Origin: CAYWNA01 sp964459305
GTDB lineage: Bacteria > Planctomycetota > Planctomycetia > Pirellulales > Pirellulaceae
Direction of reading: 5' to 3'
Assembly (NCBI GenBank): GCA_964459305.1
Contig: CAYWNA010000309.1
Coordinates: forward strand, 1-14,394
Length of the DNA: 14,394 nt
Shown here piece by piece: positions 7,574 to 14,394 of this stretch (the first letter of the stretch is position 1; each line of letters starts with the position of its first letter). The notes under the pieces were generated by a model. The model made no database searches. It was not told where the DNA came from and saw only the letters and a list, made by a program, of their open reading frames with translations. A program made the translations under genes and the position numbers.

Positions 7574-8164
7574 ATGTATGAATCCAAGCACGCCGACCAG
7601 CTCGTAGACCTCTACCGATCTGGGGACCAAGCTGCTGCCGCCGAGTTGTTTCAGCGCTACTGGAAACGTCTATGCGCTTTGGCCGAGCGTCAAATGACAC
7701 CACGCCTGCAACGCCGTGTGGGCGCGGACGACGTTGTCCAGTCGGTCTTTCAGAGCTTCTTTCGCCGAACCGAACAGGGCGAGTATTGCATCGACGATTC
7801 GGGGGCGTTGTGGAACCTGCTGGCCACGATCACGCTGAACAAAGTGCGCAGGAAGAGCGAGTTTCACACGGCCGAAAAACGTAGTATTGGGTCCGAAGCT
7901 GGTCCCGATGCCGCGGAATGCTATCTGGATGTGATTGCCGGCGAGCCCACTCAGGAACACGCCGCCATTCTGGCGGACGAATTCGAGGCCGTTGTTGGTG
8001 GGCTTCCGGAACGCGACCAGGAAATCGTCCACCTCTGCCTGGATGGATACGCCACGCCCGAGATTTCGCAGAAGCTCAACTGCTCCCGGCACACGGCACG
8101 CCGCGTTCTGAACCACGTGGGCGAACGCCTCCGAAACCGAATCGAGCTGGATTTGGATGAATAG
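7574..8164 (+). CDS. ECF-type RNA polymerase sigma factor
   Basis: The 196 residues have the two-domain ECF layout. Region 2 covers about residues 10-90, with ADDVVQSVFQSFFRR corresponding to the conserved core-binding and -10 recognition helices. Region 4 covers about 140-190 (LPERDQEIVHLCLDGYATPE, then a helix-turn-helix NCSRHTARRVLNHVGERLR) and reads the -35 element. Group assignment to the planctomycete ECFs paired with Ser/Thr kinases is inferred from the kinase gene directly downstream; no anti-sigma gene is visible. The stop at 8162-8164 overlaps an ATG at 8157, but the downstream gene more likely starts at 8346. The gene has its own candidate promoter and sits just after a strong terminator, so it opens a new transcription unit. 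Confidence 0.92.
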   Translation: MYESKHADQLVDLYRSGDQAAAAELFQRYWKRLCALAERQMTPRLQRRVGADDVVQSVFQSFFRRTEQGEYCIDDSGALWNLLATITLNKVRRKSEFHTAEKRSIGSEAGPDAAECYLDVIAGEPTQEHAAILADEFEAVVGGLPERDQEIVHLCLDGYATPEISQKLNCSRHTARRVLNHVGERLRNRIELDLDE

Positions 8165-8221
8165 CGCGGACGACTCGTCCGCTTGCATACGGGCCGAATC
8201 ATGGCAGAAGCCCGGCTGTTC

Positions 8222-8323
8222 GGAAAAAGCTGGGTTTCTTGCAGAGTTCGAACATATTTTTTGCACCCCCAAGCGTCTCTTTCCGGATCATCCAAGTGAC
8301 GGGCTTCGGTTAGGTCCGAAATC
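8222..8323 (+). promoter_or_regulatory. Conserved leader element, copy 1 (candidate structured RNA)
   Basis: Within the 181-nt gap between sigma factor and kinase, 8229-8304 matches 13494-13568 at about 57 of 76 aligned positions by hand count. Shared blocks include GGGTTTC, TTGCACCC, CTCTTTCCGGATCATC and TGAC. Possible pairings are GGAAA (8222-8226) with TTTCT (8235-8239), GGTTTC (8233-8238) with GAAATC (8318-8323, one G-U), and TCAT (8288-8291) with GTGA (8296-8299) around CCAA. It ends 22 nt before the kinase ATG and just ahead of its ribosome-binding site, so control of kinase translation or transcript stability is a reasonable inference. Confidence 0.6.
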
Positions 8324-8334
8324 GAAGCCGAATC

Positions 8335-8339
8335 AGGAG
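8335..8339 (+). promoter_or_regulatory. Shine-Dalgarno deciding the kinase start
   Basis: AGGAG lies 6 nt before the ATG at 8346. It favours that start over the in-frame ATG at 8157, which would translate through the conserved leader element. Confidence 0.7.
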
Positions 8340-8345
8340 CCACCC

Positions 8346-11300
8346 ATGGCCGACGATGCAAAGCGTTCCGCAACAGCAATCGACGACCAGCAATGGGCAG
8401 TAATCAGCGAAGCTATCTGGCAACTGGAGAATTCGTGGCACGCCGATTCCGCCATCGGACTATCCGATCTGGTGCCGCCGTCAGGAGACCCGCTGCGCCC
8501 TCGCGTGCTGGTCGAATTGATCAAAGTCGATCAGGAAAATCGCTGGGAGGCCGGCGACAGGAGAATGCTGGAAATCTATCTCGAAGAATGGGCGGAATTG
8601 GCCGACAGTCCGGAGTTGGTCGCGGTATTATTGGAAGCCGAGTGCGAAACGCGAGCGACAGCCGATACGCTTCCGACGCCCAACGAAATCCGAGCGAGAT
8701 TCCCAGATATCTGCGACCGTATCGATCTGGTAGGCATCCGAGCCCAAACTGACAGAGAACGCAGCACGTGTCGAACCGGAGCGTTGTCTCCTGCCCTGTC
8801 GGATACGCCAGCGCCTGTCCTGGCTGACACATCATCCAAGGCTGCCGGCGACGATCAACTGCGCGTCGGCCGACGCTTTGGACGCTACGAAATTCGGGGA
8901 CTACTGGGACAAGGCGGGATGGGGAGCGTCTATCGGGCACACGACACTCAACTGGAAAGGGACGTTGCGCTGAAGGTCCCGCGATGCGACCTGGCGGCGG
9001 ACCAGCCGTTACTGGACAGGTTCATTCGAGAGGCCAAGACGGCAGCGGCGATCCGACATCCGAATATTTGTCCGATTTATGACGCCGGCGAGATCGACGG
9101 AACCTACTACCTGACCGTGGCCTACATCGAAGGCACATCTCTTGATCAATGGCTGAAAGGTCGTACGCCCGGTTCCCGTGACGTTGCCGTTCTGATCCAG
9201 AAACTTGCCCGAGCGTTGGACGCCATCCATGCATCGGGAATCGTCCATCGTGACATCAAAGCGTCGAACGCCATGATCGACCAAGCCGGCGAACCGTTGC
9301 TGATGGACTTCGGGTTGGCACGAGCCGTTGAAGCCGATGTGCGATTATCGAGCACTGGTGCCTTGCTTGGTACGCCAGCCTACTTGTCGCCGGAACAGGT
9401 GGACGGTGGCGAGGCCGACGCTCGCAGCGATATCTACAGCCTGGGCGTGCTGCTGTACCAGTTGCTGACCGGCCAATTGCCGTACAAAGGAAGCCTGTCG
9501 AAAGTGTTATACGGCATCGTGCACGTAACGCCCGAAAAGCCAACGAAACTTCGGCCGGGCTCAGATCGCCATCTGGGGTCGGTGTGCTTGAAGGCTATGG
9601 CCAAGAGCCCTGCGGAGCGCTACGAGTCGGCCGGTCAGATGGCAACGGATTTGGAGGCATGCATTCAAGGCTTGCCGCGACCGGTTGCAGGTCTTCCACG
9701 CCGCCGTCTAGCTTGGATCGCCACGGCCACCGCCGCGACGCTGCTCCTGCTTGCCTGCGTCGTCATTCTCAAGACGGGTAAGGGAACCTTCGAAATCGTG
9801 CTCGATGATCCGAATGCCCGAGTGATTATTGATGGCAATCAGATCCAAATCGAATCTTCGCCACTCCGCCACTCCGCCTCGATTGGAAGTCATCCCGTAG
9901 AAATACTCCGAAAAGACGGCTCCAGAGAAGAACGTCTGATGAAGATTCAATGGCGAGGGCAAACGGTCCGCGTGGAAGTGGCGGCGCCAACGATCGTTCC
10001 AGAGTTCCAAGACCAAGCATCACGACTAGGCCAAGCGGAACTGAAAGAAGAAGATTCCGGACCGCCACCTCTGGTCCGATGGATCGGAACCGATAAGGAC
10101 GTTCTTGGCATTGCCCTTTCGGAAGACGGCTCGAAAGTCTACGTGGGCTACGGGAGAAGCGAAGGGGAGGATGCTCCCGTACAGATTCTCCAGATCTCCC
10201 CTTCCAAGCTGCTTTCCACCGTTCCAATCACAAGAGGCTGGCCGGGGGGCAATCCTCATTGGGACGTTGCCGCGTCGGCAGACGGGGAATACCTGTATGC
10301 CGTCAACTACTACGGCCGATTCCTTACCCGTCTCGCGCTTCAGAAAGGATACTCGCGGCAAGATTTGGATTTGGAGGGCGTCTGGGCCAACGGCTTGGGC
10401 GTCACACCGGACCAGCAGAAAGTGGTCGTGGCGCTGGGAGGAGGCGGCACGCCTGAGGACAAGAATGATGATCAGATATCCATCGTTGATGTATCCAACG
10501 GGAACTTCACACTGGCTGGGAAGGTAGCCTTGAACGACGAACCCCAGGGACTGAGCTGCAACCCAGCGTTCAGCGCTGACAGCAAGTTTGCCTATGTGGT
10601 CACGATGAAGCGCAAGTCCCCAGATCCCACTTTGTACGAGGTTCAACTGACGCCCCCTTACAAGGTCAGCCGAACGCTGGCGATCCCCGGTGGCGATCTG
10701 CGCGATGTTGTCGTGTCGAGCGATCTGAAACGCGTGTTTGTGAGCGATCGGACGAATCGAAAGATCTGGGTTGTCGACCTCGATACGTTCCAACCATTGT
10801 CGGAAATCCAAATGGAGGGGCATGCACCGGGGGATTTGGCTATAAGAGCCGACAAACACCTGCTGGTCGCCACGTGTCCGACCACAAGAACGCTGTTCTG
10901 CCTGGACGCGATGGAGGGAACGGTATTAGCAAAGGTGGATGGCCTGCGAAAGGAGGTCGTCGATCCAGAGTTCTCCAGCGATTTGCGCTTTCTGTTCGTG
11001 GCGAACCGAGGTCCCAAAGCCGGCGTCGGCGTTATCGACCTGCATAGTCTTCTCACGAGAATCGTCTTCGCGACGGACCGGGACGGCGGCGGCTACCAGA
11101 TCTACTCCATGTGCGGCGGTGGGCAACAGGTCGCGCGGTTGACCAACAATCCCTTTACGGAACGTTGTCCCAGGTGGTCCCCCGACGGGCGACGAATCGC
11201 GTTCCTGTCAGACCGCGACGGCCCGCCACGGATCTGTGTCATGGACAGCGACGGCAAATCCGTGTCCGTGCTGGGCAACACGGACCCAGTCATGTATCCC

Positions 11301-11936
11301 CCAGCCCTGGGTGCGACAATCGACTGGTCACCCGACGGTAGCCAAATTGCCTTTATTGCACAGGATCGCAAGACGATCCGCTTGGTCGACACCGAGAAAG
11401 GCGACGTCCGAACGCTTCTCAGTGAACCCGTTGGGCGTGGCTATGCGTATCATACGGCGCTTTGTTGGGCCACCGACAACGCCATTTTCTTCTGCAGCCG
11501 GAATCCTTCCTGGAGCCACGATACGGACGTTTTTACGCTCGATCCAGATACGCACCAAGTGGCTCAGGTGACCAACGAATCCGGCAAGCCCAGCTCATCA
11601 AGGGCCGTTGCGGTTTCGCCCGATGGGAAGAAGGTCGCAGTCGTTCGGCAACTGAGCGAGAAGGCCCCGCCGCGCGAAATCTACCTGATGAACCGAGACG
11701 GTTCGGCGCTTGCCCCCTTGACCAATGGAAAAGACTCGCTCCATGCAACCCCCGCTTGGTTCCCAGACGGCAAGACGATTGCCTATTCCGCCAAGACAGC
11801 CGACCACTACAACGTTTACGCAATCCATGTGGACAGCGGAGAACCGATACCGCTTGCGCGCGGCGACTGGGATGACATCGAACCGGATGTCTACGGTCGA
11901 CTACGACGCGCTACACCCGAATCCGCGAACCAGTGA
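8346..11936 (+). CDS. Transmembrane Ser/Thr protein kinase with C-terminal beta-propeller sensor
   Basis: The protein is 1196 residues from the ATG at 8346. Residues about 25-125 resemble the acidic N-terminal region common in planctomycete kinases (LVELIKVDQENRWEAGDRR, EYL-like repeats). The Hanks-type kinase domain spans about 181-443: G188-Q-G-G-M-G193 loop, K210 in VALKV, H301-R-D303 with K305 and N308, D321-F-G323, and S-P349-E350. All key catalytic residues are present. One membrane helix lies at about 455-475. A PEGA-like stretch (about 480-545) follows, then two sets of propeller blades: YVTN-like at about 560-900 and TolB/PD40-like at about 905-1190 (PRWSPDGRRIAFLSDRDG, IDWSPDGSQIAFI). 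The kinase should face the cytoplasm and the propellers the periplasm. Given the upstream ECF gene and no anti-sigma factor, it may activate the sigma factor by phosphorylation. An in-frame ATG at 8157 would add 63 residues. Confidence 0.9.
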   Translation: MADDAKRSATAIDDQQWAVISEAIWQLENSWHADSAIGLSDLVPPSGDPLRPRVLVELIKVDQENRWEAGDRRMLEIYLEEWAELADSPELVAVLLEAECETRATADTLPTPNEIRARFPDICDRIDLVGIRAQTDRERSTCRTGALSPALSDTPAPVLADTSSKAAGDDQLRVGRRFGRYEIRGLLGQGGMGSVYRAHDTQLERDVALKVPRCDLAADQPLLDRFIREAKTAAAIRHPNICPIYDAGEIDGTYYLTVAYIEGTSLDQWLKGRTPGSRDVAVLIQKLARALDAIHASGIVHRDIKASNAMIDQAGEPLLMDFGLARAVEADVRLSSTGALLGTPAYLSPEQVDGGEADARSDIYSLGVLLYQLLTGQLPYKGSLSKVLYGIVHVTPEKPTKLRPGSDRHLGSVCLKAMAKSPAERYESAGQMATDLEACIQGLPRPVAGLPRRRLAWIATATAATLLLLACVVILKTGKGTFEIVLDDPNARVIIDGNQIQIESSPLRHSASIGSHPVEILRKDGSREERLMKIQWRGQTVRVEVAAPTIVPEFQDQASRLGQAELKEEDSGPPPLVRWIGTDKDVLGIALSEDGSKVYVGYGRSEGEDAPVQILQISPSKLLSTVPITRGWPGGNPHWDVAASADGEYLYAVNYYGRFLTRLALQKGYSRQDLDLEGVWANGLGVTPDQQKVVVALGGGGTPEDKNDDQISIVDVSNGNFTLAGKVALNDEPQGLSCNPAFSADSKFAYVVTMKRKSPDPTLYEVQLTPPYKVSRTLAIPGGDLRDVVVSSDLKRVFVSDRTNRKIWVVDLDTFQPLSEIQMEGHAPGDLAIRADKHLLVATCPTTRTLFCLDAMEGTVLAKVDGLRKEVVDPEFSSDLRFLFVANRGPKAGVGVIDLHSLLTRIVFATDRDGGGYQIYSMCGGGQQVARLTNNPFTERCPRWSPDGRRIAFLSDRDGPPRICVMDSDGKSVSVLGNTDPVMYPPALGATIDWSPDGSQIAFIAQDRKTIRLVDTEKGDVRTLLSEPVGRGYAYHTALCWATDNAIFFCSRNPSWSHDTDVFTLDPDTHQVAQVTNESGKPSSSRAVAVSPDGKKVAVVRQLSEKAPPREIYLMNRDGSALAPLTNGKDSLHATPAWFPDGKTIAYSAKTADHYNVYAIHVDSGEPIPLARGDWDDIEPDVYGRLRRATPESANQ

Positions 11937-12062
11937 GCCGAATGAAGAACACTGCGAAACCTGCCAACTACACATCATGGCGGAAGCGATTGACGTTAAC
12001 GACACCGAACAACACCTCTTGACTAAACGTCGGAGATCACAGCTTTCGAGGAACAGACAATA

Positions 12063-12782
12063 ATGTCGAAGATACACGCGAAGGCATTTACTCTAGTCGA
12101 GTTGTTGGTCGTGATCGCAATCATCGGAATTCTCGTCGCCTTGTTGCTGCCGGCTATCCAGGCTGCGCGCGAAGCGGCACGGAGAACAGAATGCGGCAAC
12201 AAACTCAAACAGATCGCGCTGGCGTTGCACAATTATCACGACACACAGGGAGCCTTCCCGTCAGCATTCACATCAAAGCGGCACGACGTAATCGGGGGAC
12301 ACTTGTTCATTAGTCTCCCCGAGGACTTGGCAAGCGGCGACAGACGGGGCGCCCCTTGGTCCGTCGCCATCTCGCCCTTCCTGGAAGATCAGGCACGCTA
12401 CGACCGTTTCGACCAGGACAAAGGCTTTACGGGCGTTTGGTGGCAGTGGGTGTCCAACCTGGACGAACAGCTCAAACCGAACTCGAAGTTCCAATGCCCA
12501 TCTGATCCCAATTCGAAACGGGACGTACCGAACAGCAACTACATCGGCGTAGCTGGCGGGGGAGCGGAAACGGAGGCTTACGCGACCTCTTTGCACTATA
12601 GCGATCGTGTCTTTTTCAACAACGGCATCTTTTACATCAACTCAAGCACGCGTCTACGCGATGTACTTGACGGTACAACTCAGGTCTTCATGGTAGCAGA
12701 AACACGGTACCAGACGACGCCCAACATGGACGATAGGAACTACAATTTCTGGCATGGTTCAAAAAAAGGCATCTTCAGGTAA
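12063..12782 (+). CDS. DUF1559 prepilin-type protein, 5' part of a broken gene
   Basis: The 239-residue frame begins with a type IV prepilin-like leader and helix (KAFTLVELLVVIAIIGILVA, residues 7-26), then AIQAAREAARR and LKQIALALHNYHDTQGAFPS, the signature of the planctomycete DUF1559 family. The residue before the F of the processing site is Ala instead of the usual Gly. Homology continues to about NYNFWHGSKK, after which the frame stops at 12780-12782 without the H-X9-DG end. That end lies in another frame at 12896-13192. Family members are usually about 300-350 residues, so this product is truncated. GAGG at 12048-12051 is a weak, distant ribosome-binding site. The gene follows the kinase gene by 126 nt. 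Confidence 0.85.
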   Translation: MSKIHAKAFTLVELLVVIAIIGILVALLLPAIQAAREAARRTECGNKLKQIALALHNYHDTQGAFPSAFTSKRHDVIGGHLFISLPEDLASGDRRGAPWSVAISPFLEDQARYDRFDQDKGFTGVWWQWVSNLDEQLKPNSKFQCPSDPNSKRDVPNSNYIGVAGGGAETEAYATSLHYSDRVFFNNGIFYINSSTRLRDVLDGTTQVFMVAETRYQTTPNMDDRNYNFWHGSKKGIFR

Positions 12783-12883
12783 CAGCTAGCATTGATGCCT
12801 GAAATGCCCGTGAAGGAGCTTCGTGCATCATTGGCTTCGCTGGCGCTCTTGCCTTCACTTGCTAGCATCGAAAAAGTGTTACC
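12778..12883. repeat. Nested inverted-repeat segment at the DUF1559 break (possible MITE-like insertion)
   Basis: GGTAACA (12778-12784) and TGTTACC (12877-12883) bound the segment as a perfect inverted pair. Inside are GCTAGCA (12785-12791) with TGCTAGC (12860-12866), GTGAAGG (12810-12816) with CCTTCAC (12852-12858), and GAGC (12816-12819) with GCTC (12845-12848). The order of the pairs allows one long folded hairpin. An 11-mer direct repeat, GCTAGCATNGA, also occurs at 12785-12795 and 12861-12871. No clear target-site duplication is visible, so insertion is inferred rather than shown. Confidence 0.5.
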
Positions 12884-12895
12884 CTGATTTGAACC

Positions 12896-13192
12896 ATGCC
12901 CGGATTCCGGTCTGGGACATCGCGACACCCTGCGACCCCAGCCGGACACTGCTGCACGACGACGACGACCGTTGGTGCTGCGGTGGATCAGATCAATACG
13001 TCGTATGGTGGCATTCTTGTCTGGCATCCCAAGAGGGTCATACGTGCTTTTGGGAGTTATCATCCTGGCGGTTGCTTTGTTGCCATGGCAGACGGCTCCG
13101 TCCACTTTCTCAATGAATCCATGGACATTAACGTATACCGTGACTTGGCTGCACGTAGCGACGGCGAGCCGGTGGAAGGGTTTGCTCCATGA
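12896..13192 (+). pseudogene. DUF1559 protein, 3' part (H-X9-DG domain) out of frame
   Basis: This frame contains VGAAVDQINTSYGG and then YHPGGCFVAMADGSVHF, an exact H-X9-DG match, followed by LNESMDINVYRDLAAR. This is the usual C-terminus of DUF1559 prepilin-like proteins. It lacks its own prepilin leader, and the codons before about residue 30 (HCCTTTTT) do not look like family sequence. It is therefore the displaced end of the gene starting at 12063. A (GAC)4 run at 12958-12969 is a possible slippage site. The frame has a stop (TGA 12890-12892) just before the first ATG. The stop at 13190-13192 overlaps the ATG of the lipoprotein gene. Confidence 0.82.
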
Positions 13193-13380
13193 AGTGTCCG
13201 TCTTCGCCCTTCGAGAAAGCCAGCTCATTCGTGTACCTACTATTCATCCTGTCTATCGGGTGTAGCGGCCCAAATGGCCCGGCGCGATACGAGGTCCACG
13301 GCACGGTCACCTTCGATCTCCCGGAAGAGAACTCGAAACAGGATTTCGACGTTCCTACATCGCACACGCGCGGGCACTGA
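13189..13380 (+). CDS. Small lipoprotein, truncated
   Basis: The 63 residues start with an ATGA overlap on the DUF1559 3' end, suggesting translational coupling. A signal peptide with hydrophobic core (SSFVYLLFILSIG) leads to a lipobox-like LSIGC, with Cys25 as the likely lipid-attached residue. The sequence YEVHGTVTFD then matches the start of the small transthyretin/carboxypeptidase-regulatory-like lipoproteins often encoded after DUF1559 genes in Planctomycetes. After GTVTFD the family character is lost and the frame ends 20 residues later, where well over 100 residues would be usual. The gene looks truncated, like its neighbour. Confidence 0.6.
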   Translation: MKCPSSPFEKASSFVYLLFILSIGCSGPNGPARYEVHGTVTFDLPEENSKQDFDVPTSHTRGH

Positions 13381-13400
13381 CACCGTGCCCATCCGCGCGT
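13366..13400 (+). terminator. Hairpin over the lipoprotein stop (weak terminator candidate)
   Basis: ACGCGCGGGCAC (13366-13377) pairs with GTGCCC (13385-13390) and GCGCGT (13395-13400), with a 4-nt bulge and a 7-nt loop that includes the stop codon. Only TTT follows, broken by CACA, so termination would be weak. It may instead mark the end of the module before the next leader. Confidence 0.35.
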
Positions 13401-13486
13401 TTCACACGAACTGCTTCGTTTCCTCCGCTTCCCCCTGTTCGAATCTGGCGAAGGCTCTTGGGGCAGCGCCGTTCTTGCGCGATGCG

Positions 13487-13587
13487 AGGAAATGCCGGGT
13501 TTCCTGCGGACTTTCAACAGATTCTTGCACCCGCGCGCACCTCTTTCCGGATCATCTAGATGACAGACACCGGTCGGGCGGGAAACC
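13487..13587 (+). promoter_or_regulatory. Conserved leader element, copy 2 (candidate structured RNA)
   Basis: This is the second copy of the element at 8222-8323, here 74 nt before the ATG of an exported LamG-like protein. Pairings are cleaner: AGGAAA (13487-13492) with TTTCCT (13500-13505), GGTTTCC (13498-13504) with GGAAACC (13581-13587), and the palindrome TCATCTAGATGA (13552-13563). The first two share bases and exclude each other. Its presence upstream of an unrelated gene shows that it is not part of a coding family. Confidence 0.6.
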
Positions 13588-13661
13588 GAGCAATAAAGAG
13601 AACGGATTCTGTCACCAGCACCAACCATCACGTTTTCACAAAAGCACACGCGGGGGTCGCA

Positions 13662-14394
13662 ATGAGAAACACAAGAACCCGACAGCGGCGTTTCACTCGT
13701 CGCCCACGTTTCGAATGCCTTGAAGATCGGCTTCTTCTTGCCGCGAGCGATTATGAATGGCTCACAGACGATGGGCACCGTTACGCTCTGACCGAGACCG
13801 TCGGGTCATGGACCGAGGGTGAGGCAGAGGCGCAATCGCTCGGCCGCGACCCTGGCGTCGTCTACGAGACTGACTTCTCGTCCGATCCCGGTTGGATTAC
13901 CAACAATGAAAACCACTACTACTGGAACGCCGCAGATGGCACCTACCACATCACGCAGACGAACATCCCGGCCGGCGGCGAGTACGCGTACTTGGAGACT
14001 GACTACGACGGTGGTTCGTTCCGGCTGGAATGGGACGTCAAGATCCTGTCGAATGACTACGCCTCCTCGGTGACCTTCGGCTTGGTGGACAGCGACTTGA
14101 ACTTCGCGGAAAACGGCAGCTTCGCGAGGGTCAATTTCACGCGGCGAGACGATGGACTAAGGATGGGCCTGACCAGCCGGGATTCGGCCAATCACGAGCC
14201 GTGGGCACGGCACCCGAGCCAATTTTCACACGATGTTTGGTACCACGTGGCGATGGAACACGACGCGTCTATCGGGACGTTGACCGCCACGATTACAGTG
14301 CGAGATACGGGAGAGGAGTTGGCGTTGCTGTCCCTGTCCGACGTAGGAACGTTTGCCCGGGACATGAGTCGCATTTCCAGTTCCAACGTTCGAG
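13662..14394 (+). CDS. Exported LamG-like protein with LEDRLLLA signature (C-terminus beyond window)
   Basis: The frame is open from the ATG at 13662 to the window end (244 codons, no stop). The basic N-terminus (RTRQRRFTRRPRFE) and L20-E-D-R-L-L-L-A27 are the signature that opens many large exported planctomycete proteins. Residues about 31-64 (GHRYALTETVGSWTEGEAEA) look like only the first strand and helix of a C-type lectin domain. From about 68 (VVYETDFSSDPGWITNN) the sequence changes to a concanavalin/LamG-like beta sandwich: LEWDVKILSNDYASSVTFGL, DVWYHVAMEHDASIGTLTAT. Such domains bind sugars or proteins outside the cell. GGGGG at 13652-13656 is a poor Shine-Dalgarno. Leader copy 2 lies upstream. 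The full length is unknown but is probably large. Confidence 0.8.
   Translation, partial: MRNTRTRQRRFTRRPRFECLEDRLLLAASDYEWLTDDGHRYALTETVGSWTEGEAEAQSLGRDPGVVYETDFSSDPGWITNNENHYYWNAADGTYHITQTNIPAGGEYAYLETDYDGGSFRLEWDVKILSNDYASSVTFGLVDSDLNFAENGSFARVNFTRRDDGLRMGLTSRDSANHEPWARHPSQFSHDVWYHVAMEHDASIGTLTATITVRDTGEELALLSLSDVGTFARDMSRISSSNVR

Noticed and set aside
8157..8345. Kinase start at the ATG overlapping the sigma-factor stop, adding 63 residues
   Set aside because: The added residues do not resemble a kinase N-terminus, the segment is the conserved noncoding leader also found at 13487-13587, and the ATG at 8346 has a well-placed AGGAG.
10026..10859. 277-codon open frame on the minus strand
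   Set aside because: It is antisense to the kinase propeller region, has no recognisable domain, and is explained by the codon bias of the real gene.
12740..13228. 162-codon open frame on the minus strand across the DUF1559 break
   Set aside because: Much of it is antisense to the H-X9-DG end, and the product has no recognisable features; a real gene is unlikely, although it spans the odd segment.
1..14394. CRISPR arrays, tRNA or rRNA genes, transposase genes
   Set aside because: No regularly spaced repeats, no cloverleaf or rRNA motifs, and no transposase-like frame were seen on either strand.

Overview
The window most likely comes from a planctomycete, probably Pirellulales-like. Four things point there: a DUF1559 prepilin-type gene with an H-X9-DG C-terminus, an ECF sigma factor followed by a membrane Ser/Thr kinase with a beta-propeller sensor, an exported protein with the 'LEDRLLLA' N-terminal signature, and palindromic dispersed repeats that I recognise from Planctomycetes genomes. 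Several starts lack a clear Shine-Dalgarno sequence, which is also common there. All assignments come from reading the sequence; no database search was possible.

Region 1 (1-5763, minus strand) is a respiratory operon for a b6f-like quinol:cytochrome c oxidoreductase. In transcription order it encodes a Tat-anchored Rieske protein, a cytochrome b6-type subunit, a 461-residue subunit carrying the cytochrome b C-terminal half behind a five-helix extension, and a large membrane-anchored multiheme cytochrome c that runs off the window. That cytochrome has six CXXCH motifs in view plus a long coiled coil and a PDZ-like domain. The last three genes are 10-11 nt apart, so one complex is likely.

Region 2 (5764-7573) has an intergenic stretch with two dispersed palindromes, a Tat-exported TIM-barrel-like protein gene (6187-7170), and a clean intrinsic terminator (7406-7439).

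Region 3 (7574-13380) is a regulatory and surface-protein module: ECF sigma factor, kinase-propeller, DUF1559 prepilin-like gene and small lipoprotein gene. The last two are broken. The DUF1559 reading frame stops early and its H-X9-DG end continues in another frame. A 106-nt segment of nested inverted repeats lies at the break. The lipoprotein is cut to 63 residues.

Region 4 (13381-14394) holds the start of an exported LamG-like protein.

The most interesting signal is a leader element of about 100 nt present twice, upstream of the kinase (8222-8323) and upstream of the exported LamG-like protein (13487-13587). Both copies can form the same helices, with compensating or wobble changes, and two of the helices exclude each other. 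This suggests a structured, possibly switching 5' leader RNA shared by unrelated large genes.
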